Assembly (NCBI RefSeq): GCF_000153705.1
Contig: NZ_DS022272.1
Coordinates: 3,504,432-3,568,431 of the forward strand
Length of the DNA stretch: 64,000 nucleotides
Reading direction: 5' to 3'
DNA from: Fulvimarina pelagi HTCC2506
GTDB taxonomy: Bacteria > Pseudomonadota > Alphaproteobacteria > Rhizobiales > Rhizobiaceae
The first letter of the stretch is position 1. The number at the start of each line of letters is the position of its first letter. Of this stretch, positions 35,741 through 43,787 are shown piece after piece. The translations under genes and the position numbers were made by a program. The notes beneath the pieces were generated by a model that did not search any database, had not been told where the DNA came from, and saw nothing but the letters and a program-made list of their open reading frames with translations.

Positions 35741-36088
35741 GACGGAACCTGGAATTCGGAGGTGAGGCGGGCCTTGGCTCGGCGCCCATTATCGTCGCTC
35801 ATGGCGGTTGATTCAACGTCAGAAATTCTGGCGCCGGCCTGAAGCTGACGTCGTGGATGCTGCGCGCTGCGTAAGCTCATGCCCGAGGTCGTCCGGCGGG
35901 AAGCAGGTTCCCGGTTCTGCATTCCTTATCCGCAGATTTTTCAGCTTGGACTCGATATCGATCGAGAGGGATCGACCATCGGCCGAAACGAAAAGGCCGC
36001 CGGTGCGTCCAAGCACCAACGGCTTATTTCCATCTCGAGGGAGGCGAGCCCATATGCTGCCGACCTCCGCGCTGCCTTGCAGGCAAAC
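35741..36088. other. 348-base gene-free interval between dps and the Rieske gene
   Basis: Holds the dps terminator at its high-coordinate end and presumably the promoter for the minus-strand Rieske oxygenase gene near 35750-35850. Nothing else recognisable. Confidence 0.5.
35991..36024 (-). terminator. Rho-independent terminator of dps
   Basis: Minus strand: 11-bp stem GCCGTTGGTGC / GCACCGGCGGC with two G-T pairs (plus 35995-36024), then TTTT (35991-35994). It lies 65 bases after the dps stop. Confidence 0.8.
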
Positions 36089-36559
36089 CTATTTCAGGTG
36101 CGCGCGCAGCATCCAGGCGAACTTGTCGTGAACTTCGATGCGGTTGGTGGCCATGTCGTTGGTCGCCCAGTCGCCATGTTGCTCGGCGACTTCCGCAAGT
36201 GCCGACAGGGTGGACGAAAGTGTCTCCTCGTCCTTCATCAGAATCTCGATCATCGTCTTCGCATCTATGTGACCGTCATGCTCTTCGATCACGGAGCGCT
36301 TGAGGAAAACCGAATAGCGGCCCTCGGCATGAGCGTCGAATGCCTTAATTCGCTCGGCGAGGAAGTCCTGACCCTCGAAGTGATCCTCGTAGATCTTCTG
36401 GAACAATTCGTGCAGCGGGCCGAAGGCCATGCCGGTGACGTTCCAGTGGAAGTTCTGTGCCTTCATCGTGACGACCGCCGTCTCGGCAAGAGACTGGGTC
36501 AGCCCCTCGACGATCTCCTCCTTGGCGTTCGGTTCCATCTTCGCAGCGACGAGACCCAT
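36089..36559 (-). CDS. dps: Dps family DNA-binding ferritin
   Basis: 156 residues. Four-helix ferritin-like subunit with the Dps ferroxidase ligands in QNFHWNVTG and DHFEGQDFLAERIKAFDAH. It forms 12-mers that store iron and protect DNA from peroxide. The N-terminus is short with few Lys, so DNA binding may be weak. Controlled probably by iron: an Irr-box-like dyad lies directly upstream. Monocistronic with its own terminator. Confidence 0.94.
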   Translation of the reverse strand: MGLVAAKMEPNAKEEIVEGLTQSLAETAVVTMKAQNFHWNVTGMAFGPLHELFQKIYEDHFEGQDFLAERIKAFDAHAEGRYSVFLKRSVIEEHDGHIDAKTMIEILMKDEETLSSTLSALAEVAEQHGDWATNDMATNRIEVHDKFAWMLRAHLK

Positions 36560-36579
36560 GGCGATTGCTCCTTCGAAAG

Positions 36580-36596
36580 TTTGGAATCGTTCTAAA
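36580..36596 (-). promoter_or_regulatory. Irr-box (ICE)-like motif upstream of dps
   Basis: Minus strand TTTAGAA-CGA-TTCCAAA, one mismatch from the perfect dyad TTTAGAA-N3-TTCTAAA that resembles the iron control element bound by Irr in rhizobia. It ends 21 bases before the dps ATG. Confidence 0.5.
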
Positions 36597-36604
36597 CAAC
36601 TCGC

Positions 36605-36619
36605 TCAGATCTAATCTGA
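36605..36619. promoter_or_regulatory. Perfect TCAGAT-N3-ATCTGA dyad upstream of dps
   Basis: Inverted repeat with 6-base arms at 36605-36610 and 36614-36619, eight bases beyond the Irr-box-like motif. Candidate operator for a second regulator; its identity is unknown. Confidence 0.45.
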
Positions 36620-36757
36620 AGCGCCCGAAATTTCAAGTGCCGATCGCGCTTCGGGGCACGGCGACACCGGACCTTAAAGACCGCCAACAGTGGTCTGTTC
36701 ATGCGGAAATAAGCCGGCCGCTCGTCGACGATCTCAAAGGCTAAAAGGAAGTTGGGT

Positions 36758-37654
36758 CTACAAGCACGGTTGGCGAGCACGGGCTCCCGCACCCGCTCCG
36801 GCCGGGACGAGGACCGGCTTGGATATCCGTTTGCGTGCCATCTCGCGCGTCGTCACCGGCACGCCGCGATAAAGTTGCTTCACCGCATCGACGACGACCA
36901 CGCCCGCGAAAACGGGCCAGGCACGGCGGCCGAAGCGTTCGAGTGGCAGGCTGGCGGACAGCAGCGAGCGCTTGCGGAAGGGCGGAAAGAACAGGGCTTC
37001 GGAAAACGTCGCCGGTGTGAACATCGTTGCGCGCAGGAGCCGCTGAAGCTGGCCGCGAGACCACGGCCGCCCAGAGCCGAAGGGCGTATGCTCGAAGCGC
37101 GCCCAGACCCCGCGCCGGTTCGGCACGACGATCACCAGGCGCCCGCCTGGAGCGAGAATGCGCCAGATGTCCTCGAGGAACGCCTCCGGGCTTTCGGCGA
37201 ATTCGAGCGCATGAGACACCAGGACTCTGTCGATCGAGGCGTCGCCGAGCGGCAGGTTCTCCGGGCCAACGAGTGCTGTGCGCGAAGGCCCGCCGTGGGG
37301 CCAGCAGGCGGCACCCTGCGGTGCCGGCATGAAGGCGAGCGCTCGCTCTGCATCGCCGGCAAAGCGATCGAGATAGGGCGTCCCATAACCGATCGAGACG
37401 AGGCGCTCGTCCGATATCGGCTTCCAGAGCGGCGCCAGCGAGAGCCCGATCGCCCGGGCTGCCTGAATCCCGAGTGGGCTGTGATAAAAGTCACGCAGGT
37501 CGATGATGTCGGCGTTCGTCGTCAGACCCTGAAGCCCTCCCGGCGCGTTTGCGGTCCTTTGAGGATATAGGCTGGCGTCGGGCTCCGCTGCAACGCGTGG
37601 GGGCGGAATAGCCGGGCGGAAGCGCCAAGGCTTGGCGCGTTCACTCCCGCGCAT
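36758..37654 (-). CDS. Class I SAM-dependent methyltransferase
   Basis: About 298 residues. Rossmann methyltransferase motifs: LVSIGYGTPYLDRF (SAM-binding motif I, about residue 80), DASIDRVLVSHALEFAE (motif II/III), then APGGRLVIVVPNRRGVWAR (motif IV). The core typically begins at DIIDLRDFYHSPLG, about 50 residues into this frame. The start is uncertain between ATG 37681, ATG 37654 and a non-ATG start further in. Divergent from gloB, a pairing often seen in Rhizobiales. The C-terminus is Arg/Ala-rich. Confidence 0.85.
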   Translation of the reverse strand: MRGSERAKPWRFRPAIPPPRVAAEPDASLYPQRTANAPGGLQGLTTNADIIDLRDFYHSPLGIQAARAIGLSLAPLWKPISDERLVSIGYGTPYLDRFAGDAERALAFMPAPQGAACWPHGGPSRTALVGPENLPLGDASIDRVLVSHALEFAESPEAFLEDIWRILAPGGRLVIVVPNRRGVWARFEHTPFGSGRPWSRGQLQRLLRATMFTPATFSEALFFPPFRKRSLLSASLPLERFGRRAWPVFAGVVVVDAVKQLYRGVPVTTREMARKRISKPVLVPAGAGAGARARQPCL

Positions 37655-37695
37655 ATGTGCTTTCTTGCGAGAGGATAGCATCGGGAGACGCAGAG

Positions 37696-38460
37696 ATGGC
37701 AGAGATCGAAATCCGACAGTTCGGATGCCGCAGCGACAATTTCGGTGTGCTTGTCCATCGCGGCGACACGACGATCGCGATCGATGCGCCGGAGGAACGT
37801 CCGATCCTCGACGCGCTCTCGGCATCGGGCTGGACTTTGACGCATATCCTGACGACGCATCATCATGCCGACCACGTTGCTGCGAACGAAGCGCTGAAGG
37901 ATCGGTTCGGCGTGAAGATCATCGGGCCGAAGGGGGAGGCTTCCAACATCCCCGGCATCGACGAGACCGCCGAAGGCGGCGATACGCTCGATGTCGGCGG
38001 CATCGAGGTGCGGGTGATCGCGACGCCGGGCCATACGCTCGGCGAGATTTCCTACTATCTGCCCGAAGCCAAGGCGCTGTTCGCCGCCGACGCCCTCTTT
38101 TCGCTCGGCTGCGGACGGCTGTTCGAGGGCGATCCGGCGATGATGTGGACTTCGCTGAAGCGGCTGCGCGACCTTCCTGACGATACGATGCTCTATTGCG
38201 GGCACGAATACACAGCGACGAACGCTCGATGCGCGCTCGATCTCGACCCGAACAACCTTCTGGTTCAGGAGCGGGCAAGCGAGGTCGAGCATCTGCGCGC
38301 AGCCGGCAAACCGACGATCCCTGTCGAACTCGGCCGCGAGAAGAAGACGAACCCGTTCCTCAGGGCGGATGATCCCGAGTTTCAGACCGCCGTCGGCATG
38401 GCGGGCGCCGATCCGGTGGAGGTTTTCGCCCACGCCCGCAAGACCCGAGACGGATACTGA
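37696..38460 (+). CDS. gloB: Hydroxyacylglutathione hydrolase (glyoxalase II)
   Basis: 254-residue metallo-beta-lactamase-fold enzyme hydrolysing S-lactoylglutathione (methylglyoxal detoxification). Metal ligands: THHHADHV, then ATPGHTLGE, ADALFSLGCGRLFEG, and CGHEYTATNARCAL. The C-terminal substrate domain with REKKTNPFLR is present, so the length is full. The ATG at 37696 follows a GGGAGACG-type ribosome site; longer in-frame ATG at 37657 is less likely. Followed closely by the cupin gene. Confidence 0.95.
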   Translation: MAEIEIRQFGCRSDNFGVLVHRGDTTIAIDAPEERPILDALSASGWTLTHILTTHHHADHVAANEALKDRFGVKIIGPKGEASNIPGIDETAEGGDTLDVGGIEVRVIATPGHTLGEISYYLPEAKALFAADALFSLGCGRLFEGDPAMMWTSLKRLRDLPDDTMLYCGHEYTATNARCALDLDPNNLLVQERASEVEHLRAAGKPTIPVELGREKKTNPFLRADDPEFQTAVGMAGADPVEVFAHARKTRDGY

Positions 38461-38465
38461 ACGTC

Positions 38466-38915
38466 ATGCGGGGTGAGGTTCAGGCGATCATCGAGACGCT
38501 CGCTATGGAGCGCCATCCCGAAGGCGGTTGGTTCCGCGAGATTTTTCGCGACGAGAACGCGGACGAGGCGGGCCGGGCACGCTCGACCGCGATCTACTAT
38601 CTGCTCGAGGCCGGCGAAACCTCTGAGTGGCACCGCGTTACCGATGCGGCCGAGGTATGGCATTTCTATCGCGGCACACCGCTCGTCCTGACGGTCTCGC
38701 CGGACGGTCACGATGCCTATGCGCACTATCTCGGGCCCGAAATCGAAAGAAATCAGCGGCCGCAACTCGTCGTTCCGACGAACTGGTGGCAGACGGCGAC
38801 CAGCCTCGGTGCCTACACCCTGGTCGGGTGCACTGTCGCACCGGGTTTCACCTTCGACAGTTTTGAGATGGCACCGAAAGATTGGCGTCCGACCCCGCGC
38901 AGCCCCTCCGCCTGA
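38466..38915 (+). CDS. Cupin domain protein (DUF985 type)
   Basis: 149 residues. Cupin_5/DUF985 features: MERHPEGGWFREIFRD at the N-terminus, SEWHRVTDAAEVWHFYRG (metal-site-like His/Glu), VPTNWWQTA and VAPGFTFDSFEMA. Function unknown for most members. Starts five bases after the gloB stop, thus the same transcript. No evident ribosome site, consistent with coupled translation. Confidence 0.88.
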   Translation: MRGEVQAIIETLAMERHPEGGWFREIFRDENADEAGRARSTAIYYLLEAGETSEWHRVTDAAEVWHFYRGTPLVLTVSPDGHDAYAHYLGPEIERNQRPQLVVPTNWWQTATSLGAYTLVGCTVAPGFTFDSFEMAPKDWRPTPRSPSA

Positions 38916-38925
38916 TGCATGCACC

Positions 38926-38954
38926 AAAAACGCGGATCGCTTGAGCGACCCGCG
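38926..38954 (-). terminator. Terminator of the SoxYZ-like gene
   Basis: Minus strand: ACGCGG-G-TCGCT-type stem, that is plus ACGCGG-A-TCGCT (38930-38941) against AGCGA-C-CCGCGT (38944-38955) with one mismatch, followed by five T on the minus strand (38926-38930). It lies 33 bases after the SoxYZ-like stop, between convergent genes. Confidence 0.75.
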
Positions 38955-38987
38955 TCCCGGTTCCATCCATGATGAGTGACTTGAAGG

Positions 38988-39830
38988 TCAGGCCGGCGTC
39001 ACCGGGAAGGATTTTTCGAAGACGTTGCCCTCGGTATCCGTCGCCTTGACCTCGAACGGCTCTTCCGTCTCGCCGGTATAGGTGAAGCGGAAGTTCGGAT
39101 CCTCTGAAATCGAGATGCCGCCGGTCATCGAGAACAGCTTCTCCCCGCCGCGCGACACATCGATCGTATCGACGAAGTGAGCCGGGATGTAGAGGAGCGT
39201 CACCTGGTCCTTCTGAAGCCCTGAATTGTTGGGATGTCGGATCTGGAGTTGGGCTTCGCGTTTGCCCGCGGAGCCCTCGACCTCGCCGAAGGAGCGCAGT
39301 TTCATCTGGCCCATCTGGCGAGCCGCTACTTCGGGATCCTTGGCCGCCGGCGCCGCGCAGCCACCCGCCGCCTTGACGAAAGTCTCGGTGACGAAGAGGT
39401 TGCCCTCGGCGTCCTCGGCGACGACATGAACATCCGTGTAGGCGTTGACGCGAACGCGGGTCGAGAGTTCGGTGAGCCCTGCACCCTCGGCGATCTCGAA
39501 AGTCGCAGCGACCGGCGCAGGGTTCTCGTCGATCACCAGGGTGACCTTCCGGATATTCTTGCTCGGATCAAGCCCGATCGTCATCGGCACGACGGCCGGG
39601 TCTGCAGCCCGGCCCGGCGCGTCCAGCGTGACGACGCTGGTGCCGGCCTGCAATTCCTTGTCGCCGAAGAGATCGCTCTTCAGGTAGCTCCAGGCCGAGT
39701 CCGTATTCTCGGCCGTCTGTTCGGGTGTTTGAGCGCTCTCAGCGAGGGCGGCGACGGGTGCGAGCGCGAGAGAGGCTGCGACGATCCCGGCCGAGGTCAG
39801 GCCGAAGAGACTGGAATTGCGAAGAAGCAT
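38988..39830 (-). CDS. Quinoprotein dehydrogenase-associated SoxYZ-like carrier
   Basis: 280 residues, signal peptide to about residue 31 (AALAES). A SoxY-like domain ends at FVKAAGGCAAP (C158, at the position of the SoxY swinging-arm Cys), then a SoxZ-like domain (about 170-280) with RHPNNSGLQKDQ and PAHFVDTIDV. This fused form is found next to PQQ-alcohol dehydrogenase genes. Its role there is unknown; binding of a pathway intermediate to the Cys is a reasonable guess. Divergent from xoxF across a 975-base control region. GGGAGGA lies well placed before the ATG. Confidence 0.9.
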   Translation of the reverse strand: MLLRNSSLFGLTSAGIVAASLALAPVAALAESAQTPEQTAENTDSAWSYLKSDLFGDKELQAGTSVVTLDAPGRAADPAVVPMTIGLDPSKNIRKVTLVIDENPAPVAATFEIAEGAGLTELSTRVRVNAYTDVHVVAEDAEGNLFVTETFVKAAGGCAAPAAKDPEVAARQMGQMKLRSFGEVEGSAGKREAQLQIRHPNNSGLQKDQVTLLYIPAHFVDTIDVSRGGEKLFSMTGGISISEDPNFRFTYTGETEEPFEVKATDTEGNVFEKSFPVTPA

Positions 39831-40658
39831 GCGGGTTTCCTCCCATTGAGGTCGGGGTGCCCACAGCCGCGCGGATGGTCTCGCGGGGCGGAGCATCATG
39901 CGTGACGATTTTCCGCATTGTGACGTAGCGGTTGCCCGCCGGCAAGGGCGGTCACTTTCATACTCCCGTGACGGGGGTGCGGGTCGGGCGTCCGCTCCTT
40001 GAGACTCAAGTTCGCCAGAGGCACTGATCTTCGCGTGTATGCGTCGCATTTCGGGTAGTGCGAACGTCTCCCCATTGCGCCGGACCAAGGGCCTCATACG
40101 CTTAGCGGCCTTCCAAGCGCTGCAATGCTTCAGTTCTGTGGACGAAGGCGCAGAAGAATGAGCATATTCGCTTCGTTAATCATGGCCAAAAGATGCGGCG
40201 TTTTGCCCGGCTGTTGCCCATCTTCGCACCTGCAACAAATCGCGTGCCGCGTTCGGCGTTCAATTTTCCCAGATCAGAAGGATATTCGACCAAAGTCTAG
40301 AGCGACAAAAGTGACCATCTCAGTCGGCGACTATAACTCCGCCCGACTCCAACCGATTTCCAGATTATTCACTGAAGTAGACTTTGCGTCGGCTGCGACA
40401 AAAGCAACGTTTCTGCTCGAAAATGTAACGCAACCCAGTTTCATTTGTCAGCCCACATGAGACCTGCGAAAAGGCAGTCTTGTTGCAATGCACAAAAGGT
40501 ATTGCTGCGCTGCGGCAGGAAAAAGTCCCGTTTTTCGCTTGCATCGCCGGATTTCCGCCTCTAGCATTGCCGCCATGGTTTCCGGCTTCAAAAGTTGCAG
40601 CGTGTTGGGAGCACAGCAATTTTTCGAAGGCCTCGGTAGGGTAAATGATCAACGGTGC

Positions 40659-40680
40659 CCACCAAGACCCCTATTGGTGG
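40659..40680. promoter_or_regulatory. Inverted repeat CCACCAA-N8-TTGGTGG upstream of xoxF
   Basis: Perfect 7-bp arms at 40659-40665 and 40674-40680, 126 bases before the xoxF ATG. Candidate operator or leader hairpin. Confidence 0.5.
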
Positions 40681-40741
40681 TCGTGACACGCTGCCGGAAA
40701 CCGTCCCCTTTCATCGCCGGCTTCGGTCGGGTGGACCTTGT

Positions 40742-40755
40742 CGGATAATAATCCG
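40742..40755. promoter_or_regulatory. Dyad CGGAT-AATA-ATCCG with -10-like core before xoxF
   Basis: Perfect 5-bp arms (40742-40746, 40751-40755) enclosing GATAAT (40744-40749), which could be a -10 hexamer 57 bases before the ATG. No good -35 is visible at 16-18 bases, so activator dependence would be expected. Confidence 0.4.
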
Positions 40756-40805
40756 CCATGTCGCTCGATTTTATCTGGCAACCCGTTCCTTTGGGAGGAC
40801 ATTTA

Positions 40806-42707
40806 ATGCTCAAAACTTTCACGAAAGCTGCCCTTGCTTCGAGCCTGATCCTGGCTGCCGGCGGATACGCCAGCGCTAGCGACGCTCTGCAGGAAGCAGC
40901 GAGCAATCCGGCGCAGTGGGCGATGCCGACGGGCAATTACGCCAATCAGCGCTATTCCGAACTCGACATGATCAACAAAGAGAATGTCGGCGACATGGTT
41001 CCGGCTTGGTCGTTCTCGACCGGCGTTCTTCGCGGCCATGAGGGCAATCCGCTCGTCATCGGCAACGTAATGTACGTTCATACGCCGTTCCCGAACATTG
41101 TCTACGCGCTCGACTTGACGCAGGACGGCCGCATCATCTGGAAGCACGAGCCGAAGCAGGACCCGAACGTGATTCCGGTCATGTGCTGCGACACGGTCAA
41201 CCGTGGTGTTGCCTACGCGCCGGCTGAGGGTGAAAACCCGGCGATGGTGATCCTGCATCAGGCCGACACCAACGTCACGGCGCTCAACGCCGAGACGGGC
41301 GAGCAGATCTGGCAGACCCAGAATGGCGATCCGTCCAAGGGCGAGACCGGTACGGCCGCTCCAATGGTCTTCAAAGACAAGGTCCTGATCGGTATCTCGG
41401 GCGGTGAGTTCGGCGTTCGTGGCTCGGTCACGGCCTACAACCTCTCCGACGGCAGCCAGGCATGGCGCGCCTATTCCACCGGTCCGGATGACGAAATGCT
41501 CGTCGATCCGGAAAACACGATGGCTCTCGGCAAGCCGGTCGGCGAGAATTCCTCGATCGAGACCTGGGAAGGCGATCAGTGGCAGATCGGCGGCGGCACC
41601 ACCTGGGGCTGGTTCGCTTACGATCCGGAACTGAACCTCGTCTACTACGGAACGGGTAACCCGTCGACGTGGAACCCGGCTCAGCGTCCAGGCGACAATA
41701 AGTGGTCGATGACGATCATGGCTCGTGATGCCGACAGCGGCATGGCGAAGTGGCTCTATCAGATGACCCCGCACGATGAGTGGGACTTCGACGGCGTCAA
41801 CGAGATGATCCTCGCGGACATCGATGTGGACGGCGAAGAGCGCAAGGCTCTGGTCCACTTCGATCGTAACGGCTTCGCCTACACCATGGACCGCGAAACC
41901 GGCGAGCTTCTCGTCGCCGAGAAGTACGACCCGGTCGTGAACTGGGCGACGGAAGTCGTCATGGATCCGGAGTCGGACCAGTATGGTCGTCCGCAGGTTG
42001 TGTCCGAGTACTCGACCGAGCAGAACGGCGAAGACGTGAACACCACCGGCATCTGCCCGGCGGCGCTCGGCACGAAGGACCAGCAGCCCGCGGCGTTCTC
42101 GCCGAAGACCGGTCTGTTCTACGTCCCGACCAACCACGTCTGCATGGACTACGAGCCGTTCCGCGTCGCCTATACGGCCGGTCAGCCTTACGTCGGTGCA
42201 ACGCTCTCGATGTATCCGGCTCCGGACAGCCACGGTGGCATGGGCAACTTCATTGCCTGGGACGCCGGTAAGGGTGAGATCGTCTGGTCAGTTCCCGAGC
42301 AGTTCTCTGTCTGGTCGGGTGCTCTGGCCACGGCTGGTGACATCGTCTTCTACGGTACGTTGGAAGGCTACCTGAAGGCGGTCGATGTCGAGAACGGCGA
42401 AGAGCTCTACAGCTACAAGACCCCGTCGGGCATCATCGGCAACGTGATGACCTACGAGCAGGAAGGCAAACAGTATGTCGGTATCCTCTCGGGTATCGGC
42501 GGCTGGGCTGGTATTGGCCTCGCAGCGGGTCTTACCGATCCGAACGCTGGCCTCGGCGCCGTCGGTGGTTACGCCGCGCTGTCGAACTACACTGCTCTCG
42601 GCGGTCAGCTGACGGTCTTCACGGTTCCGGACCAGACGGCTTCGGCCTCGTCCTCTTCGGAAGGTTCTTCGGAGCCGGCAGCCGAAGGCGAGCAGCAGGC
42701 CAACTAA
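40806..42707 (+). CDS. xoxF: Lanthanide-dependent PQQ methanol dehydrogenase XoxF
   Basis: 633-residue periplasmic quinoprotein (signal peptide to about residue 25, ASASD) oxidising methanol, probably also other short alcohols. Eight-bladed PQQ propeller with the adjacent disulfide pair C127-C128. Metal/PQQ ligands by motif: E201 (GGEFG), N285 (YGTGNP), catalytic D327 and the extra D329 in EWDFDGVN. The Asp two residues after the catalytic one, where Ca-type MxaF has Ala, is diagnostic of rare-earth use. The protein ends in a Ser/Glu/Ala-rich tail of about 22 residues after VFTVPDQ. GGGAGGA precedes the ATG. Followed by two hairpins, then xoxG and xoxJ. Confidence 0.95.
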   Translation: MLKTFTKAALASSLILAAGGYASASDALQEAASNPAQWAMPTGNYANQRYSELDMINKENVGDMVPAWSFSTGVLRGHEGNPLVIGNVMYVHTPFPNIVYALDLTQDGRIIWKHEPKQDPNVIPVMCCDTVNRGVAYAPAEGENPAMVILHQADTNVTALNAETGEQIWQTQNGDPSKGETGTAAPMVFKDKVLIGISGGEFGVRGSVTAYNLSDGSQAWRAYSTGPDDEMLVDPENTMALGKPVGENSSIETWEGDQWQIGGGTTWGWFAYDPELNLVYYGTGNPSTWNPAQRPGDNKWSMTIMARDADSGMAKWLYQMTPHDEWDFDGVNEMILADIDVDGEERKALVHFDRNGFAYTMDRETGELLVAEKYDPVVNWATEVVMDPESDQYGRPQVVSEYSTEQNGEDVNTTGICPAALGTKDQQPAAFSPKTGLFYVPTNHVCMDYEPFRVAYTAGQPYVGATLSMYPAPDSHGGMGNFIAWDAGKGEIVWSVPEQFSVWSGALATAGDIVFYGTLEGYLKAVDVENGEELYSYKTPSGIIGNVMTYEQEGKQYVGILSGIGGWAGIGLAAGLTDPNAGLGAVGGYAALSNYTALGGQLTVFTVPDQTASASSSSEGSSEPAAEGEQQAN

Positions 42708-42729
42708 GGTCCATCCGATCCGGAGATAC

Positions 42730-42754
42730 GGTGCCCGCTCTCAAGGCGGGCACC
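42730..42754 (+). other. GC-rich hairpin in the xoxF-xoxG gap
   Basis: Perfect 9-bp stem GGTGCCCGC (42730-42738) / GCGGGCACC (42746-42754), 22 bases after the xoxF stop, not followed by T. Looks like a 3-prime stabilising or processing structure rather than a terminator. Confidence 0.6.
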
Positions 42755-42776
42755 AATGCGATCCGGACGTCTTTGG

Positions 42777-42810
42777 AAAGGCCGCGTTCCGATGGGGCGC
42801 GGCCTTTCTT
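42777..42810 (+). terminator. Terminator between xoxF and xoxG
   Basis: Perfect 10-bp stem AAAGGCCGCG (42777-42786) / CGCGGCCTTT (42798-42807) running into TTTCTT. Would end most xoxF transcripts before xoxG. Confidence 0.75.
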
Positions 42811-42944
42811 CCAGATGCACGGGAATTCATCCCGACTTTACGGAATGTGACCGAGGCATGCTGGCCTCGAACAAAAACAGCCCAATTCTTTCACGACAAC
42901 CAAGATCGATCGCGTTCGTGTATCGCGTAACTATCGAGGAAACG

Positions 42945-43784
42945 ATGACCCATAGAACTCTGACCGGTCTTGCCGGTGCGCTTCTCCTGTCCACCGCGGG
43001 CTATGCTTTCGCCCAAGGCACGACCGTCATTCCTGCAGGCCAGTCTGCGCCCGATATGCAGGTAGCCCAGGCTGATTCCGGCGCGGCTGCGCAGAACCAG
43101 GGCGGCGCTGCCGCTGCTGCCGCAACCTCCGAAGGCGAGCAGCCGGCTGCGGCCGAGGCTGAGGCTGAGGCTGAAGCTTCCACCGAAGGCGACGGCGAGG
43201 CTGCCGGAAGCGAGGAACAGGCTTCCGAAAGCGGTGAGGCCGCAGGCGGTGGCGGCGAAGGCGAGATGCAAGCCGGCCTTGAGGTCGATTCCACCCCCTC
43301 CGCCGACACAAAAGCTGGAGGCAATGCTGTTGCCGAGACGAAGCCTGCAGATGCGGACCAGACGCCTGGCCTTGCACTGGACCCTGCCGGTAGCCCTGTC
43401 TATGCCCTCGCTGACGATTCGGCCGACTGGTATACGTGGCGTGGTTACAAGAAGTACGGAGCGAACTGCCTGCAGTGTCACGGACCTGACGGGATGGGTT
43501 CTTCCTTTGCTCCGAACCTCGCTGAATCGGTGCAGAACCTGAGCTACTATGACTTCGCGGGTATCATCGTATCTGGTCAACAGAACCAGTGGAGCTCCTC
43601 CGGAAACTCCATCATGCCGGCTTGGGGCGAAGACCCCAACGTGATGTGCTCGCTCGATGCCATCTACGTCTATCTCCGCGGCCGTACCGATGGTGTCGTC
43701 GGACGTGGAGAACCGAAGCGTCCGGAAAAAACCGAACTGACCGACGCTGCGCAGCAGCACGAATACGACTGCCTGGGCTTCTGA
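42945..43784 (+). CDS. xoxG: XoxG-type cytochrome c with long acidic N-terminal region
   Basis: 279 residues. Signal peptide to about residue 24 (AFAQG). Then an Ala/Glu/Gly/Ser-rich low-complexity region (about 45-140). The four-Cys methanol-type cytochrome follows: haem motif C175-LQ-C178-H179, axial Met in SIMPAWG (M224), and extra Cys C235 and C276. It is the electron acceptor of XoxF. The disordered segment is unusually long for the family. GAGGA precedes the ATG. Three bases separate it from xoxJ. Confidence 0.92.
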   Translation: MTHRTLTGLAGALLLSTAGYAFAQGTTVIPAGQSAPDMQVAQADSGAAAQNQGGAAAAAATSEGEQPAAAEAEAEAEASTEGDGEAAGSEEQASESGEAAGGGGEGEMQAGLEVDSTPSADTKAGGNAVAETKPADADQTPGLALDPAGSPVYALADDSADWYTWRGYKKYGANCLQCHGPDGMGSSFAPNLAESVQNLSYYDFAGIIVSGQQNQWSSSGNSIMPAWGEDPNVMCSLDAIYVYLRGRTDGVVGRGEPKRPEKTELTDAAQQHEYDCLGF

Positions 43785-43787
43785 TCG

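Larger units (their letters stand above)
39831..40805. other. 975-base gene-free control region between the SoxYZ-like gene and xoxF
   Basis: Longest non-coding stretch of the window and visibly more AT-rich than its surroundings. It drives two divergent, probably co-regulated PQQ-system genes. Dyads near the xoxF end are listed separately. I see no credible open frame or RNA gene. The length suggests a long leader or multiple regulator sites. Confidence 0.6.

Noticed and set aside
40125-40460. 111-codon frame in the xoxF control region
   Set aside because: No ribosome site, Arg/Cys-rich random composition, and AT-rich regulatory context.
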